From: Solanum dulcamara
Taxonomy: Eukaryota; Streptophyta; Magnoliopsida; Solanales; Solanaceae
Assembly (NCBI RefSeq): GCF_947179165.1
Contig: NC_077244.1
Span: 73,206,144-73,270,143 of the forward strand
Direction: 5' to 3'
DNA length: 64,000 nucleotides
Positions 23,538 to 36,494 of the stretch are shown in pieces. Made by a program: the position numbers and the translations under genes. Position 1 is the stretch's first letter; the number at the start of each line of letters is the position of its first letter. The notes under the pieces are model-generated. The model was given only the letters and a program-made list of their open reading frames with translations. It made no database searches and was not told the origin of the DNA.

Positions 23538-26500
23538 ATGACGGTGCTTCCGCTGGGAAATCAGGTGGCAGTTCCACCGTTGAGTACTTTACCGATTGGA
23601 TACCGTTTTCGGCCGACCGATGAGGAGCTTATCAATCATTATTTGTGCTTGAAGATCAATGGTTGTGATGAGAAAGTGGGTGTTATTCGAGAAATTGATA
23701 TCTGCAAATTCGAGCCCTGGGATTTGCCTGGTTAGTTCCGTCAACATTTTTTTTTTTTTGCCTTTTCTTGTTAAATCCTTTTTCCTTTAATGTGTGCTTT
23801 TGTATTCTTGGTCAGCGATTTCATGTCAAAATCGAATTTTGAGGGAAGGGGAAGGGGGAACCAGTATTCATTGAACAATTACCAAAGTGGTTTGTGTTAT
23901 GATTCTTATTGGTGATACTCAATCCCTTAAAAAGGAAAAGGGGCAATTTGAATTGGCCACTAAGTTTGATTCCTAACTCATCTTTTCAAGCAAAAATTAA
24001 TTGTGGACTTTTGGTGATTGTAATTTGTTCCTTCGAATGTAAGAAGAAAAAGGGTGTGATTTGGTAAGTTATGCTGATTAACAGCTTTCAGGCTCTTGAT
24101 CATCTGTCGCCGTACTTTTTTTTTTCTGTAATATAATTTTTTTCTTCCTTTGGTGGGGTGGAGTTGGGGGGTGTGTGTGAAGGGAGACAGTTCTGTTGAT
24201 AATCCTCACAGTTGAAACAAGTCAACAACTGTGCTTAGCTTTGTTTCTGGGTGCTTTTGACCTGCTTTTATAGTAGGGAAGTGTTGAAATGAATGGATGA
24301 AGCTAGATAGAGTAAAATGATCTTAGTTTTTGGTCCACTGATTATCATTTGTAGCAATGTGCTACCATATGATATACTCTGATAATGTTTAGTACCATAT
24401 TGTTTTTGGCTTAAGAAGTTCAGGTTGCAGCTTTCATTGTGCCAACACTTTTTTCTCCGTTGTCCTAGCTCAGAAGCTCCAACACCAACAAAGCCTGTTT
24501 GTATTTGTTGACTTTCAAGTTCATTTTTGAAAAGAATCTAATGGTATGAATTGTTTCAAATGATTGCAGATTTGTCTGTTGTAGAGTCAAATGACAATGA
24601 GTGGTTCTACTTCTGTCCCATAGATAGGAAGTACCAAAATGGGCATCGATTGAACCGAGCAACAGAACGAGGATACTGGAAAGCTACTGGTAAAGATAGA
24701 AACATAGTTACTAGAAAGGGGGCGAAGATTGGGATGAAGAAGACTTTGGTATACTACATAGGGCGAGCTCCTGAAGGGAAGAGGACCAATTGGGTGATTC
24801 ATGAATATCGTGCAACTGACAAGTCATTGGATGGTTCACACCCTGGACAGGTGGGGACTGAAATCTCTCTTCTCTCTTCAATTTGAACTTCTTTTCATGT
24901 ATCTTAGTTTTGGGACGGTTTTAGTTAGAAAAAGATTGTTTGTTCCATATATGAAATTATAGGTTAATCTAATCTACTTGAAGGTATAGTGGTATATTTG
25001 GCTGTTTCTTATCTCAGAAAAATCATGTCATAAGGTGACATTATATCAATAGTGTTTACTTAAATGGAGTGGCATATGACTGGCCAGTTTAATTGTAGTT
25101 AGTAGTCCGCTTATCTTCTGTTAGGACATCAAGGGGTTGGGTGCAACATTTTGTGATGTAGCCATGTAAAGCTTACTTTTTGGCTGGTGCAACATTTTGT
25201 GAGATTTCCAAGTCAACAACTGTGGATCAGATGCATCGTTGTTAGTTTAATCATTAAAGCTTACAGTTCCATTCCTATTTTGTGATGTAGCTATGTAAAT
25301 TGGGCCATATTTGATTATTAGTACTCATTTTTCTGTTGCAGGGAGCCTTTGTGCTTTGTCGTCTCTTTAAGAAGAATGAATTGAAGCAAGATGAAAATGT
25401 CGAAAGTTCACACTTGGATGAAGTTGAACAGCTTGTTTCTTCTCCTGCTGTTGGAAAATCACCTATCCATGGTGAATTATCAGAGGCAGTGGCTCCATCT
25501 GCAATCATGGGAAGTGATGGTAATAAAAGTAATCCACCAAAAACCTCTGGAGGCAAAACTCATGACACAAGATTATCCATTGATAGTTGTGGCAATAGTT
25601 GCATTGCTGGTGATGCTGAAGATCTGATGTTGGACATTACATCAGTACAAGTAAGTAGGGCAATTCCTATTTCTGCCTTTTTCTTAAATATTGAGTTTTT
25701 CATTGCAGACAATTGGTTAAACTGATATCTACTTATTTCCTTGCTTCATATTATAGCCAGATCTCGAGTTAGAGGAATTGTTGGGACTCTTTCGGGACAC
25801 TTCACCAGAGCCTATTGATTGGTCCCCGTTGCATTCACAGTCACAGGAGGAGTTTGGATCTTCTAACTCACATGCTCCCATGACCAATGAGATCAGTTGT
25901 GATCAAAAGGATGTCCAATGTCAGAACGGAATAAATGCTCTCAATACTAATGAGTTTTTAAATTCAATTCTTGTCAGCTCTGATGAGCTTTCCTATGAAG
26001 ATTCTGCACTGGAATTGAGGTCAGCCTGGTTTGTCTCGAACAGTATTAACACTATAACAAGGGCACCAGTTAAGGACTCTGGAACGTGTAGTGAGTTGAA
26101 GGCACAAGTTACAAAAGAGCCAGTAAGTGGAACCTAAGTTGCTCGGACTCTTCACTTTCAATGCCGCACTCATGTCGGATTCTTCAAAACTACACTAGTT
26201 TTGGAGAATCCGACACGCACCCGGTATACTTTTTTGAAGAGTCCGAGCAACATAGAGTGGAACTCTATAGGCATCTTTCAGTTTCGTGCTTTGTGAGTTA
26301 TCTCAAGACATCAGTTACTTGAAACTTTTTAACGTTTTTTTATAGAGAACTGATCTTCTGCCGCTATTCTTTTTGTCCCAGGTTAGGAAAGATTTATTTG
26401 AACCCGAGCTGCTGTTGGGAAATTGTGGAGAAACTGCAGTAATGAGAGAGATTAATTCTGTTGCAACCACAGTGAACAAGGCGTTTGCAACACCTTATGT

Positions 26501-27169
26501 TAGCAATGGTTACCCTGGAGAGGTTATTTTGTCTGCTGGTTCTGGTGGAATGCAGGTCGACAGTTCACTAAACTTTGATGAATCAAGCGATTATAGCAAT
26601 ATAGGCACTGATTCTGCTTTTGAAATAACACTAAGGACTCGGCGGATGCAGAATCAACCTGATGACAGACAGCTAGGATCTGGAATGCAAGGAACTACTG
26701 TTAGAAGAATACGTTACCAAGTGAAACTTCAAGCTGGAAGAGTAGTGTGTCACATGCCGACTGATTCTGATCAGGGTGTAGCAAATCATGAAGGACTGTC
26801 AACTGTGTTTGAGGTAAGTCTCTCTAATCCCTCATGAAAAAAGGCTAAAATGTGACACATTGACATATATTTAATAATTGGCATGTGCAGAATGAAAAAT
26901 TCTCCAATGAAGATAGTTCTACTCCGAGTGCTGCTATCTCCAGTGATGAGACAGAAGATACCATGTGCAAAGATTTTAAAGGGGATTGTCGAATGGCTGA
27001 AGATTTGAGTGCAAATGTGAAAGATACAAATGGTTCAAAGAGATCAGCATTGTCTTCGTTTTCATTAAGTTTCTACATATCCAAGGTGCTCGCGGTTGCA
27101 AGTTTACTCATGGTCTTCTTAGGTGTTTGGGGATGCTTTAAGCTGAGACCGTCTGCATTCAAATTGTAG
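23538..27169 (+). CDS. Membrane-tethered NAC transcription factor (NTL type)
   Basis: Six exons, 23538-23730, 24570-24850, 25342-25650, 25757-26122, 26382-26813 and 26891-27169, join in phase to give 619 residues. The NAC domain covers residues about 19-168, with blocks [83 protein letters not shown] and [11 protein letters not shown]. The central part is acidic and Ser-rich, a likely activation region. The C-terminus has one hydrophobic helix at about residues 593-611 followed by a short basic tail. This is the layout of NTL factors, which stay dormant in a membrane until proteolysis or splicing frees the NAC part during stress. A start six bases upstream is not an ATG. Intron 4 carries a MITE at its very 5' end. 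Confidence 0.93.
26134..26255. mobile_element. hAT-type MITE (122 bp) beside a splice donor
   Basis: Terminal inverted repeats of 21 bases differ at one position (core GTTGCTCGGACTCTTCA and its complement). An exact 8-base target duplication, AGTGGAAC, lies at 26126-26133 and 26256-26263. The left duplication starts at intron position +4, so it includes the AGT of the donor GTAAGT. A nested inner inverted repeat (TCGGATTCTTCAAAACTA against TAGTTTTGGAGAATCCGA) lets the element fold on itself. Similar foldback sequences are widespread in Solanaceae as far as I recall. Confidence 0.92.
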
Positions 27170-28612
27170 CTTCTTTGTAAATAGGTCTTATGGATGATAG
27201 AGGGAACAGGCTTAATATGTTTTCTTGATTTTTATCTCCTTTTTTATTATTGCAGAGGAGCTGAAGTTGAGACAACTTGTAACTTACTAGTGTATATTTT
27301 ATAATTGGCTTGTTTTGTACATTACTAGTACTATATTGTGTAAGGAGATTCAGTCATAATTTAGACTTTATCCAGAGATTTGCATTTGGCATTTTGACTT
27401 CACCTCCTTGATTATTCTACCTTCCCTCAATATATGGACATCTCCCTGGCTCTACTCAAAGGAATGACCATAAGTTGGAGCTATTAAAGCAGTTTTGAGT
27501 TGATGTATCTTTTATACATTGGAAAGGATTAAAATACAATCACTCGAATGCAATAATGTCTATGTCCGCTAGGAGAAGAAACTCCATATTCTTATTAAGT
27601 GCATTTCCTTGTATTATTAGATCTTCATCATGCTTGCGCTCTTCGTTTGTGAGAAAATCAGCACATTGGTTTCCCTCTTATGGTTAGTATATGCCAAATT
27701 CTCCATATATATAGGTTTAATGTATACGTTTTATTTACTTTGTTTTATGTTCTCTAAAGCAAACACATTATTGTTATTTGGAAAGCCACGTAACTTTGTC
27801 CTCTTATTACAAATGTTCTAGCCAGTTACTGAATATTTTATTTATAGAAATTCTGATTTAATGTACTTCCTGTTGTAAATTGATAGAAAATAGAATAATC
27901 TAAAACATGAAATATAGACAAGAGTTGTAGAGTTTTTTTCTCATTCAAGTATATATTTGTGAAAGGAGAAGACTACTCATTTATATGACTGTACAAATCA
28001 TCCTTGAGTTGCATATCTCAAGTAATACATTAGTTAGGTACAAGTATGATAAATCATTCACTGAATGAACATCCACTATTACTGAATTTTTAACACTTTT
28101 TATGTAATCCAGTTTTTATTATATAAAGAGAGTATCTTATAATGTCGGTCCATTTTAATTGTCACGTTTATTAAAAATAAATAATCTAACATAGTTGCTA
28201 TTTTAGAAAATTAATATATAAATTAATTATTAATTTTCATTTTTATCCATTTTGGTGAAAAAAAAAGTGGCACTATTAGATTGATAATTTAGTCAAATTA
28301 CTTTTTAAGTTAATTTTTGTTCATTACTTCATTCTTTTTTTTCCTATCCGAAGGGAGTTCAGTTGGTCAAAAAGTACAAAATGGATGATACTCTTTCAAT
28401 TCGTATAATAAAAGTAAATTTTCAATTTTACTTGTCGACTTTAATATAAATCTTTTTTTTCTATTTTACTTTTAGTATTAATTTAAATATTTTTAATTAT
28501 TTTTTATTTACGTCAATTAATATGAATATCATAATAAAATATATACTTTATTAGCAGAGATGTAAAATTGAGACCTTCAAGCAGAATAAAAGTCGTCGTA
28601 AACGATTATTCC
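27170..28612. other. Intergenic between NAC and ILR1-like genes
   Basis: The first 200 bases are the NAC 3' untranslated region. Near 28140-28180 GTCGGTCCATTTTAATTGTC resembles the end of a Stowaway-like MITE, with AT-rich DNA to about 28550. No gene seen. Confidence 0.45.
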
Positions 28613-31600
28613 ATGAACCATCAACAACCGCAATCACATAGAAAAACTGGCAAAATGTTCTCATTTTCCCCTCTTTTACTACCCTTATTGCTTTTCTGCT
28701 TCAGCTTCCTATATTCAATTCAAGGCAGCTACTTCGATCAAGAATTTGCTAAGCAGGTACTGAGCTCAGCAAGTAAAGATAAAGATTGGTTAGTATCCAT
28801 AAGAAGGAAAATTCATGAATACCCAGAACTGAAATTTCAAGAATATAATACCAGTGCACTCATTCGTAGTGAACTCGATAAGCTTGGGGTTTATTATGAA
28901 TACCCTTTTGCTAAAACTGGTTTTGTTGCTCAAATTGGCAATGGTTCTCCCCCTGTTGTTGCTTTGCGAGCTGATATGGATGCCCTTCCTATGCAGGTTT
29001 GTCCCAATTGCTATGTACAAAAAGATGAGATCCAATTTTTCCTTATTTACATAGTCTGTTTTAATTTAACATAAAAGTTACGAAAATAACCGAACTTTTG
29101 AAGATATATTGAATTTACTAAAATGTCAGTGAATTTCGTGATGTTAAAGACGCCACGTAAAAAGTTAGAATGAAAAGATTTGTTAAAAAAAAAAGAGGCA
29201 TTTGTTTTGAAATGGACTAAAAAGGAAAGTAAGACACCCCTGCCTGCCACGAGTGACGAGTTGGGTCTGTATCAAATCTAGAGGATTCAATATTAGTTAT
29301 ATTGTTTTTACACTGTTCATCAGCCTATCACAATCGTCCAACTTTATTTGGAATTGTGACAGGCTATGTTTTGTGAAGGTTATATAGGTGGAGTTATAAA
29401 GAGATTCTTAGTACTGTGCACATTTAAGTGTGAATTGTCACTGGTATTGATCTTGGGTGAATATAACCGTAGGAACTTGTTGAATGGGAACATAAGAGCA
29501 AAATTAGTGGGAAAATGCATGGATGTGGACACGATGCTCATACGACTATGCTTCTTGGTGCTGCTAAGCTGCTGAATGAACGGAAGGACAAACTTAATGT
29601 GAGTTTTGTTGATCTTTGGTTTAAAGGAACTTTACTCTTCACTAGTACTGATTCATTTGGAATGTAACTTGTGCTTGTGTGATTCTGCAACAAAAGATTC
29701 TTTGCACAATATTGATAAATGACCCGATTGACTTGTTCTCAAAAGTAATAATACTATCCGTGTATTGTTACAAAAGGAGGCATTTCTTATAGACAATAAC
29801 ATTCTTTTATGGAGGGGATATTATGTGTACTTTGTCCACGTAATGAAAGAATAGACTCCAAAGGAATTGACAAACAAGATATCTTATTATTTTCTTACAG
29901 ATTTTGTTCATTACTTGTATTTCTATTGTTTGAGAAAATAACATAGAACAGTTAAACAAGAATTTCTTGTATGTTCATCTAAGACAGGTTGAAAGAAAGT
30001 GAATATTTCCATATAGGATCTTGTCAGTCAATAGAACTTACAGTTTTTTGTGACATGAGTACTGAATTTTTGAAGTGGTTAACAATGGTTGAGTTAACAT
30101 CATGAGTTTCTTCATATTTCTCTCTTCAAGCTTCTAAAGGCCTCACGTTGAAGGGACAGTTTGATTCACTGAATTCTTCCTTCAAGCTCGTAGAGACCTT
30201 ATCAAGGCCTAAAAGGAACTTAGAGATTTTCTCATTTTCAAAAATCTCCTTGAATCTTCTGGAATCTCCTGGTGTTCAGAATAAGGACTTTCAAAAGTAG
30301 CTAGTTGTTTCCAGAAATGGCCGAGAGCACAATAATATTGGTAACTGACATTTCACATTGTGGGAGAACATGTGGAGCACTAGTCGAAAAAGTTAATCTG
30401 GATTTTTATTGTCTTAATATCATAATATGTCTCCTTTGGAACTGTCTGAACTTCATAGCAGTGTCATAAAAAGGAAGTTTTCCTTATTTAGTTGTCGATG
30501 TTGCTAATTATCTAGGACATGATCATATTCTTCTTTGATTCTCAAAATCTGAAGTTGGATCATCCTTCCCTGGAGGACTACATATGCTTCATCTTTCATA
30601 TATCCATCAGATTCCTTGTCAGTCTGTAATTGTCTGAATGATAACTATTCGATTTTTCTTTTCAACTTTATTACAATACATATGTCACATGACACTCCTA
30701 CGGCACTGTTCAAACTCACCTAATTTGCTTTGTTCTTTGTGTGGCATCACACAATATCAGTCAATATCTATTTTTTGCTAAACTCAACGTTATTATAATT
30801 CTTTTGTTAACCACAAAGGGGACCGTGAGACTTGTTTTCCAACCTGCGGAGGAAGGAGGAGCTGGTGCATATCATATGATAAAGGAAGGAGCTCTAGGTG
30901 GTGCAAAAGTTATATTTGGAATGCATGTTGATTTTAAAAGACCTACAGGGAGCATTGGCACTAGTCCTGGACCCCTTTTAGCTGCTGTTTGCTTCTTTGA
31001 AGCAAAAATAGAAGGAAAAGGTGGGCATGCTGCACAACCCCATGAAACTGTGGATCCAATACTTGCTGCATCATTTGCAATTGTGGCATTGCAGCAGCTC
31101 ATCTCAAGAGAAGTAGATCCCTTTCATAGTCAAGTACGTACCTTAATCTCATTTTTTGTCCAATGAGTGTTATCAAAGCGAGGCGAAAAACATGTTAGCA
31201 CTTCGCCTCGCTTAATATGCGCTTCAGAGTCATCATCAAGGCTCTAACACATACTTTTCCTTGCCAATGAACGACTTCTGAAGAGTCCACACTAAACAAT
31301 TGATTTTTCACGTTATGATGCCACATATATATTTATATTGTTTCTCCATTTGCGTCTTTTTTTCCATTAAAGCCCATGCTTTATTTGTGCTTAAACCCCA
31401 ATGGACCTAAGAGCTTTTTTTCGCTTTTCGCTTTTGATAACATTGGTCCAATCCTTTATCTTCTATTTGCTTCAGGTGTTTATTTACCTCATAAGAAGTG
31501 TACATTTCGGTATGTTTATAATTATGTAGGAACATATATTCCTTTTAGGAACATTTCTTGTTTTTAACAACTCGTTAATTTTGAGGTGGAAGCTGTATTA

Positions 31601-32900
31601 TGTTTGAGACCTCAAGCTTCATTTGATAGTTAAGCTGACTGATATTGAATTACTCGCTTCTGCCTGAAGGTTCTTTCTGTTACTTATGTCAGAGGTGGAT
31701 CAGCATCAAATGTAATTCCATCTTATGTTGAATTTGGGGGAACTTTGAGGAGTCTTACAACTGAAGGCTTGTTTCAACTTCAAAAGAGGGTGAAAGAGGT
31801 ACTTTGCTGAAACTTGACTCTCGTTAACTATCAACATCTACCAACTAGATTTTCTGGCCTTTTTTCTTAACATGTAGTGATTTTTTTGAGTGATGTTTAA
31901 CAGCCTTAAACTGACGGCCTTCTTAGGCCATTGGGAAATGATGGGTTGCCTGAACCTATGTAATGAGCTAACAGGAGTAAGGATGACTTCTTGAACACAT
32001 ATCATAACCCTTTCTCCAGCTGAACGAATGACATAACTAATGGCGTTCTTGCAGTTTGCCCATAAAGATGTCATGTGATGTAACTCTAGCATTCGTAGCG
32101 GATCATCTTTCCCAGCTTTGCTTCTCTTTCTCTTTCGTAATCAATTTTGTTCCTTTCCTCAAAATAGAAGATTATTAGAATTACTATTGAATCCTTTATA
32201 ACAACAACAACAACAACAACAACAACATACCCAATGTAATCCCACAAGTGGGGTATGGGGAGGGTGGAGTGTACACCAACCTTACCCCTTTCTTATGTAA
32301 GTAGAGAGGTTGTTTCTGATCAATCCCAGCATAAACACAACATATATGGGAATTACCATTGAATCCTTTATTTCTCGACATATTGTTGCAGTAGATGCTA
32401 ATTGTCTTCAATATCCAGTATCAACGAAAATGCTACAAGTTCTTTCTAATAAGAACAGAACCTAGAGTTCTCTTAGTAATTTGGTGCATTTGAAATACAC
32501 ATTTATAAGGAGCCTGCAGGTAATTGAAGGACAGGCAGCTGTGCACAGGTGTAAGGCGTACGTTGACATGAAAGTGGAGGATTTCCCAGCATATCCAGCT
32601 TGCACAAATGATGAGAGCTTACATCAACATGTAGAGAGGGTTGGCAAACTCGTGCTTGGTCCTGAGAACGTCGGGGAAATTGAAAAGGTTATGGCAGGTG
32701 AGGACTTTGCCTTCTATCAACAAGTGATTCCTGGAGTTATCTTTCAAATAGGGATCAGAAATGAGAAGGTGGGCTCTACCCACGCCCCACACTCCCCTCA
32801 CTTCTTTCTTGACGAGGATGTCCTGCCAATTGGAGCAGCGATGCACACAGCCATAGCAGAGATGTATCTGACCGATTACCAACATTCCACTGCATTTTAG
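28613..32900 (+). CDS. IAA-amino acid hydrolase ILR1-like (peptidase M20 family)
   Basis: Five exons, 28613-28996, 29473-29598, 30819-31133, 31670-31798 and 32520-32900, give 444 residues with every junction in phase. The enzyme releases free auxin (or jasmonate) from amino-acid conjugates; plant members act mainly in the endoplasmic reticulum. Residues about 15-40 are a signal peptide. The M20 metal site is complete: Cys146 and His148 in HGCGHDAH, Glu181/Glu182 in PAEEGG, His206 in GMHVD and a late His near 412 in HSPHFF. The dimerisation-domain motif [10 protein letters not shown] is present. The C-terminus ends STAF, with no KDEL/HDEL-type retention signal, unlike some members. Met15 (28655) is an alternative start. 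Introns 3 and 4 carry repeats. Substrate preference cannot be read from sequence. Confidence 0.93.
31168..31442. repeat. TIR element in ILR1-like intron 3
   Basis: The left end TGTTATCAAAGCGAGGCGAA and the right end, read on the other strand as TGTTATCAAAAGCGAAAAGC, form imperfect inverted repeats. GCGAGGCG-type words are typical of a dispersed nightshade repeat I recall but cannot name. I found no target-site duplication. Confidence 0.5.
32200..32349 (-). mobile_element. TS-type SINE in ILR1-like intron 4 (reverse)
   Basis: A CAA-repeat on the left (a TTG tail on the other strand) and the word CCCACAAGTGGGGTATGGGG identify a TS-like SINE in reverse. It is flanked by a 22-base duplication with one mismatch, beginning GAATTAC and ending ATTGAATCCTTTAT, at 32178-32199 and 32350-32371. 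The body of 150 bases is intact to its duplication but shorter than a full tRNA-derived SINE, so the head is probably truncated. Confidence 0.85.
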
Positions 32901-34028
32901 ATAATACATTGTTGTTTGGTGTTCTCTCGAGTTGCATAAACGTTCCAATCACTCATTCATTCTGCACATTGTATATAATACGACATAAATAAGCAAATCT
33001 AATACGGTGATGACCGTCTGTTCATGTGGTTCATTTCCATTTTCTTGATGTCATGGTTGCTCTTGTGCTTTTAAAAATTTCTCTTATGCAACAAGGCATC
33101 AAGCACAAGTAGCTAAGTATACAGATCCAGAGGCAGTTACAAAATGAATAGTGACAATACTCTTGACACTGTATATGAAAAATCTTGTGCAAGTTACTGT
33201 CCTTTGTGGCAGCTTGGTTCAGAATTTAATATTTGCTCATATTTTGTGGATTTCTTAATCATAAAGCTATTAGGTTCGGTGGAACGCCTATATTACGGTC
33301 TATATCAGCTCCATTAAGTTGACAAAAGATTTTATGTTACTGTTTTGTCACTTTTTTGTTTTTGCCCCTAGGAGAGGGGGCAGGGGGTTGGAATGTAGAA
33401 TTGGAAGAACCCATGTGAGACCAACTTTGAAGAACGAAGATCTTTACACTCAAATCATTAGCGCTTTAGCATCCTCAAAGTTTGATACAACCCATTGTTG
33501 TTCAACTTACCAAGTTGTATTGCAACTTCTTTTATAATAGTGGTGCTTGGGTCAACTTGCATGTACCTAAATTAATTCCACTAGATACCTGTTACTACCT
33601 CTACCAACATAGATACCATGTAACTTTGTCCAAATATAACCTAGTTATTTTACCTCCAATGAGACTTGAACTTGAAAACTCATGGTTCTCTACCTACTTT
33701 ATAAGATTATTCTCTGTGCTATTAATATTCTTTATGTCCATAAATTTGGGTATCCCCTGCTTTGTGGAATCCCCTTTAGCCTTCCCCTCCCTCTGCCTCC
33801 TGAATACAGTTCCAACTTATATACGAAAAGGAGAAAATTTAATAAGATTACAATTAAGAGGTACCCTTTATGCAGTTGGTTCCCCAACATGTGCTCTGCC
33901 ATCGCACAGAGTTAGCTTTTTTCGCAAAAAATTTTGCAAATTCATATTGTCCTATTGTATATTATAGTTTGATTCTCGTCGTTTTCAGTATATAACTGGT
34001 TTCTCCTCACTACTCATCAGCAGAGACA
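32901..34028. other. Intergenic between ILR1-like and HIPP genes
   Basis: The ILR1-like 3' untranslated region is followed by AT-rich DNA. Frames of up to 161 codons at 33319-33967 overlap one another in several frames and show no conserved motif. No gene seen. Confidence 0.45.
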
Positions 34029-35399
34029 ATGTATAAAGAATTCAAACTGGTTAGTCACATTTTCCTTTCTTGAAGTTATTTCATCTGGTCAATCTGAGTT
34101 TGTGATATTCAATAGACTATGAGAAAATGTTAACATAGTGGATTATTATGTTTGATAGGAGCCTGTTAAGCAAAGGAAAATAGAGGAAAAGGGGGAAGAG
34201 AACACAGAGGAGAAGACAGAAGAAGTAAAACAACATTCTCCTTTCATTTTGTATGTAGACTTGCATTGTTTAGGATGTGCTAAGAAGATTGAGAGGACCA
34301 TTTCAAAGATTAGAGGTTTTTTATTCTACTCTATTTACTTTGCTTGTCATGTTCTAGTCAGTTTGCATGCACCTTGATTATTCTTCTGTGTATTTTTGCA
34401 TCTTTTTCTTCTGACGTTATTTTAGACAAGCATCAAATCTATATTCAAATGGAGCAGGGGTAGAGAGAGTAATGATAGATATGGAGCAAAACCAAGTGAC
34501 AATAAACGGAGTGATTGAACCACAAGCAGTGTGTGCCAGGATTGGTAAGGAAACAAAGAGAACAGCAAACATATTGTCGCCTTTCCCACAAGCTGAGGAT
34601 GAACCTATTCCTGAACATGTAATCTTTTCTACTCGTACAGTATAATTTCTTGCTGAAGAACATACACAAAGATAAGAAATGTAAATGTTTGATCATTGTT
34701 TTAATACCATTTTCAGGTTAGCAGGTTGACGACAGTTGAGCTTATTGTCCACATGCATTGTGAGGCATGTGCCAAGCAACTTAAAAGAAAGATTCTAAAA
34801 ATGAGAGGTATAATATATGAACTATTCTTTTGTATATTACCTAACCAAATTTTGAGTACGTGGATCCAGAATTTTAAGTTAGTAGATGTGAAATGTCACG
34901 GTAAGTATATATTGGTGTCTACAATTTTGCACTTAATTAAGTGATCCGCAGATTAGTAAGAATCCATAGGAGACCAACTGTTATAACTTTAAGGATACCT
35001 ATAGTACTAATAATATTCTTCATGATTAATTTAGGGGTGAGAGCCGCGGAAACAGATCTGACCTTAGGGAAAGTAATAGTGACAGGAAGCATGGACGCCA
35101 ACAAGCTCGTTGACTATGTATACAGGCAAACGAAAAAGCATGCCAAAATTGTCCTTCAACATGAACCCCGGAAGCATAAGGAAGAACCAAAGAGTGAAGA
35201 TCAAAATCCAGATGAAGAAGCTAAGAAACTCGAAGAGGAAGAAAAGAAAGAATGCGACGAAGACACTAACAAGGCATCAGAAGGAGAAGAAATCATCAAT
35301 AAGATGATGTATTATTCCCAACCACTTTATGTCATTGAAAGAATCCCACCTCCTCAGCTCTTCTCCGACGAAAATCCTAATGCATGTTGCATAACGTAG
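34029..35399 (+). CDS. Heavy-metal-associated isoprenylated plant protein (HIPP) with two HMA domains
   Basis: Five exons, 34029-34049, 34159-34315, 34458-34618, 34717-34807 and 35035-35399, give 264 residues. The first exon codes for only MYKEFKL. Two HMA folds follow: Cys44/Cys47 in LHCLGCAKK and Cys128/Cys131 in MHCEACAKQ. Both keep the CxxC metal pair. The second HMA is followed by a Lys/Glu-rich linker. The protein ends CCIT, a CaaX box for prenylation of Cys261, so membrane attachment is likely. HIPPs bind metals such as Cd, Cu or Zn and act in metal handling and stress or pathogen susceptibility. The very short first exon is supported by an in-phase GT-AG intron but is the least certain part. 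Confidence 0.9.
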
Positions 35400-36055
35400 C
35401 CAATAATAACAGTTACGTGAAAAATCATTTTCATCTATTTGAATTGTAAGTAGTCATAGGGGATCATTTTTCTCGGAGTTTTGTGATATCGTGGGATGAG
35501 ACTAACGCATAAGATATTTGGTTGGATGACCAACTCCTATGTTTCTTACATTTTATATCAGCCAATACAGTTTCATCTTTCCCAATTTGATTTTACATAT
35601 GAAACAGATGTGCAACAGTTGATCATGCCAGAGGAAAAAAATTTCAATGTTAAAATATCAAAAGGAGATAATGGTCAACAAAACTACAGTTGAAGTATCA
35701 TTGTTTTTTGTAAGTTTCATACCGAACTATCATATGTTTGTTTCCTACCTCAACAATACCAACTATTCATTAAAATACACATAAGCTAATATAAGGATTA
35801 GCCTGAAGGTCTGAAAAATATATTCATTTAGAGGATTCATATATGAAGTCATAATTTCAGCGGGAAACTACAACAAAAATGTTACTTTCAAATTTTGATG
35901 AATTAACAAACTATGGGACATAATAGACGGACATGGTCCCATGAGCAGGATATATTCTAAACATAATGGAGACCAGGTGTAAAGTCTGCCACCACCAGCT
36001 GTGGTTGGTAGAAACAGCAGGGATAGCAGACTGTCCAGCCAGTCAGAAGACAACT
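35400..36055. other. 3' flank of the HIPP gene, no gene seen
   Basis: Untranslated or intergenic DNA. A 65-codon frame at 35496-35693 has no family resemblance. Confidence 0.45.
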
Positions 36056-36060
36056 AGGTT

Positions 36061-36489
36061 TGTTGGGCATATAAAAGGAAAATACAAAGTCTCCATATTT
36101 GGTTAGTCATTTTTCTTGTAGGAAAATATTTATGACTTTATAAATAGAAGCTTATTCCTTCTAAACATGGTAGCATTTACAATGTAGTCCTAAGGGGCTT
36201 TGAGAGTTTTGTGTAGGGAGAGAATTTGTGAGACACAGGTATTACATTTACACTTGTGTGAATCTCTTTGTATTCCGAGTGAATTGTGTGAGGTTATTTC
36301 TCTTGATATTTTATACTCTCATATTTATAGTGCATTGCTCATCTTCTCTTGTGGATGTAGGTCGGTTGACTGAACCACGTTAAATGTTTGTGTCTTTTGG
36401 TACATTTCTCGTATGTCTTCTTAGTCATGGTCTTTCGAGGTTTGTTTTGCTAGCTTCCGCATGATAGCTGATTATTTTCGATCCTAACA
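36061..36489. mobile_element. Solo LTR (429 bp) with 5 bp target duplication
   Basis: The sequence starts TGTTGGGC and ends CCTAACA, short inverted ends with TG...CA. It is flanked on both sides by AGGTT (36056-36060 and 36490-36494). TG...CA ends and a 5-base duplication are the signature of LTR retrotransposon insertion. No coding region lies between the duplications, so this is one LTR left after recombination. Internal poly-pyrimidine and TATA-like words fit a copia-type LTR. The pre-insertion sequence can be inferred exactly. Confidence 0.9.
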
Positions 36490-36494
36490 AGGTT

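Noticed and set aside
33319..33967. Frames of up to 161 codons after the ILR1-like gene
   Set aside because: They overlap in different frames, have biased low-information composition and match no family I know.
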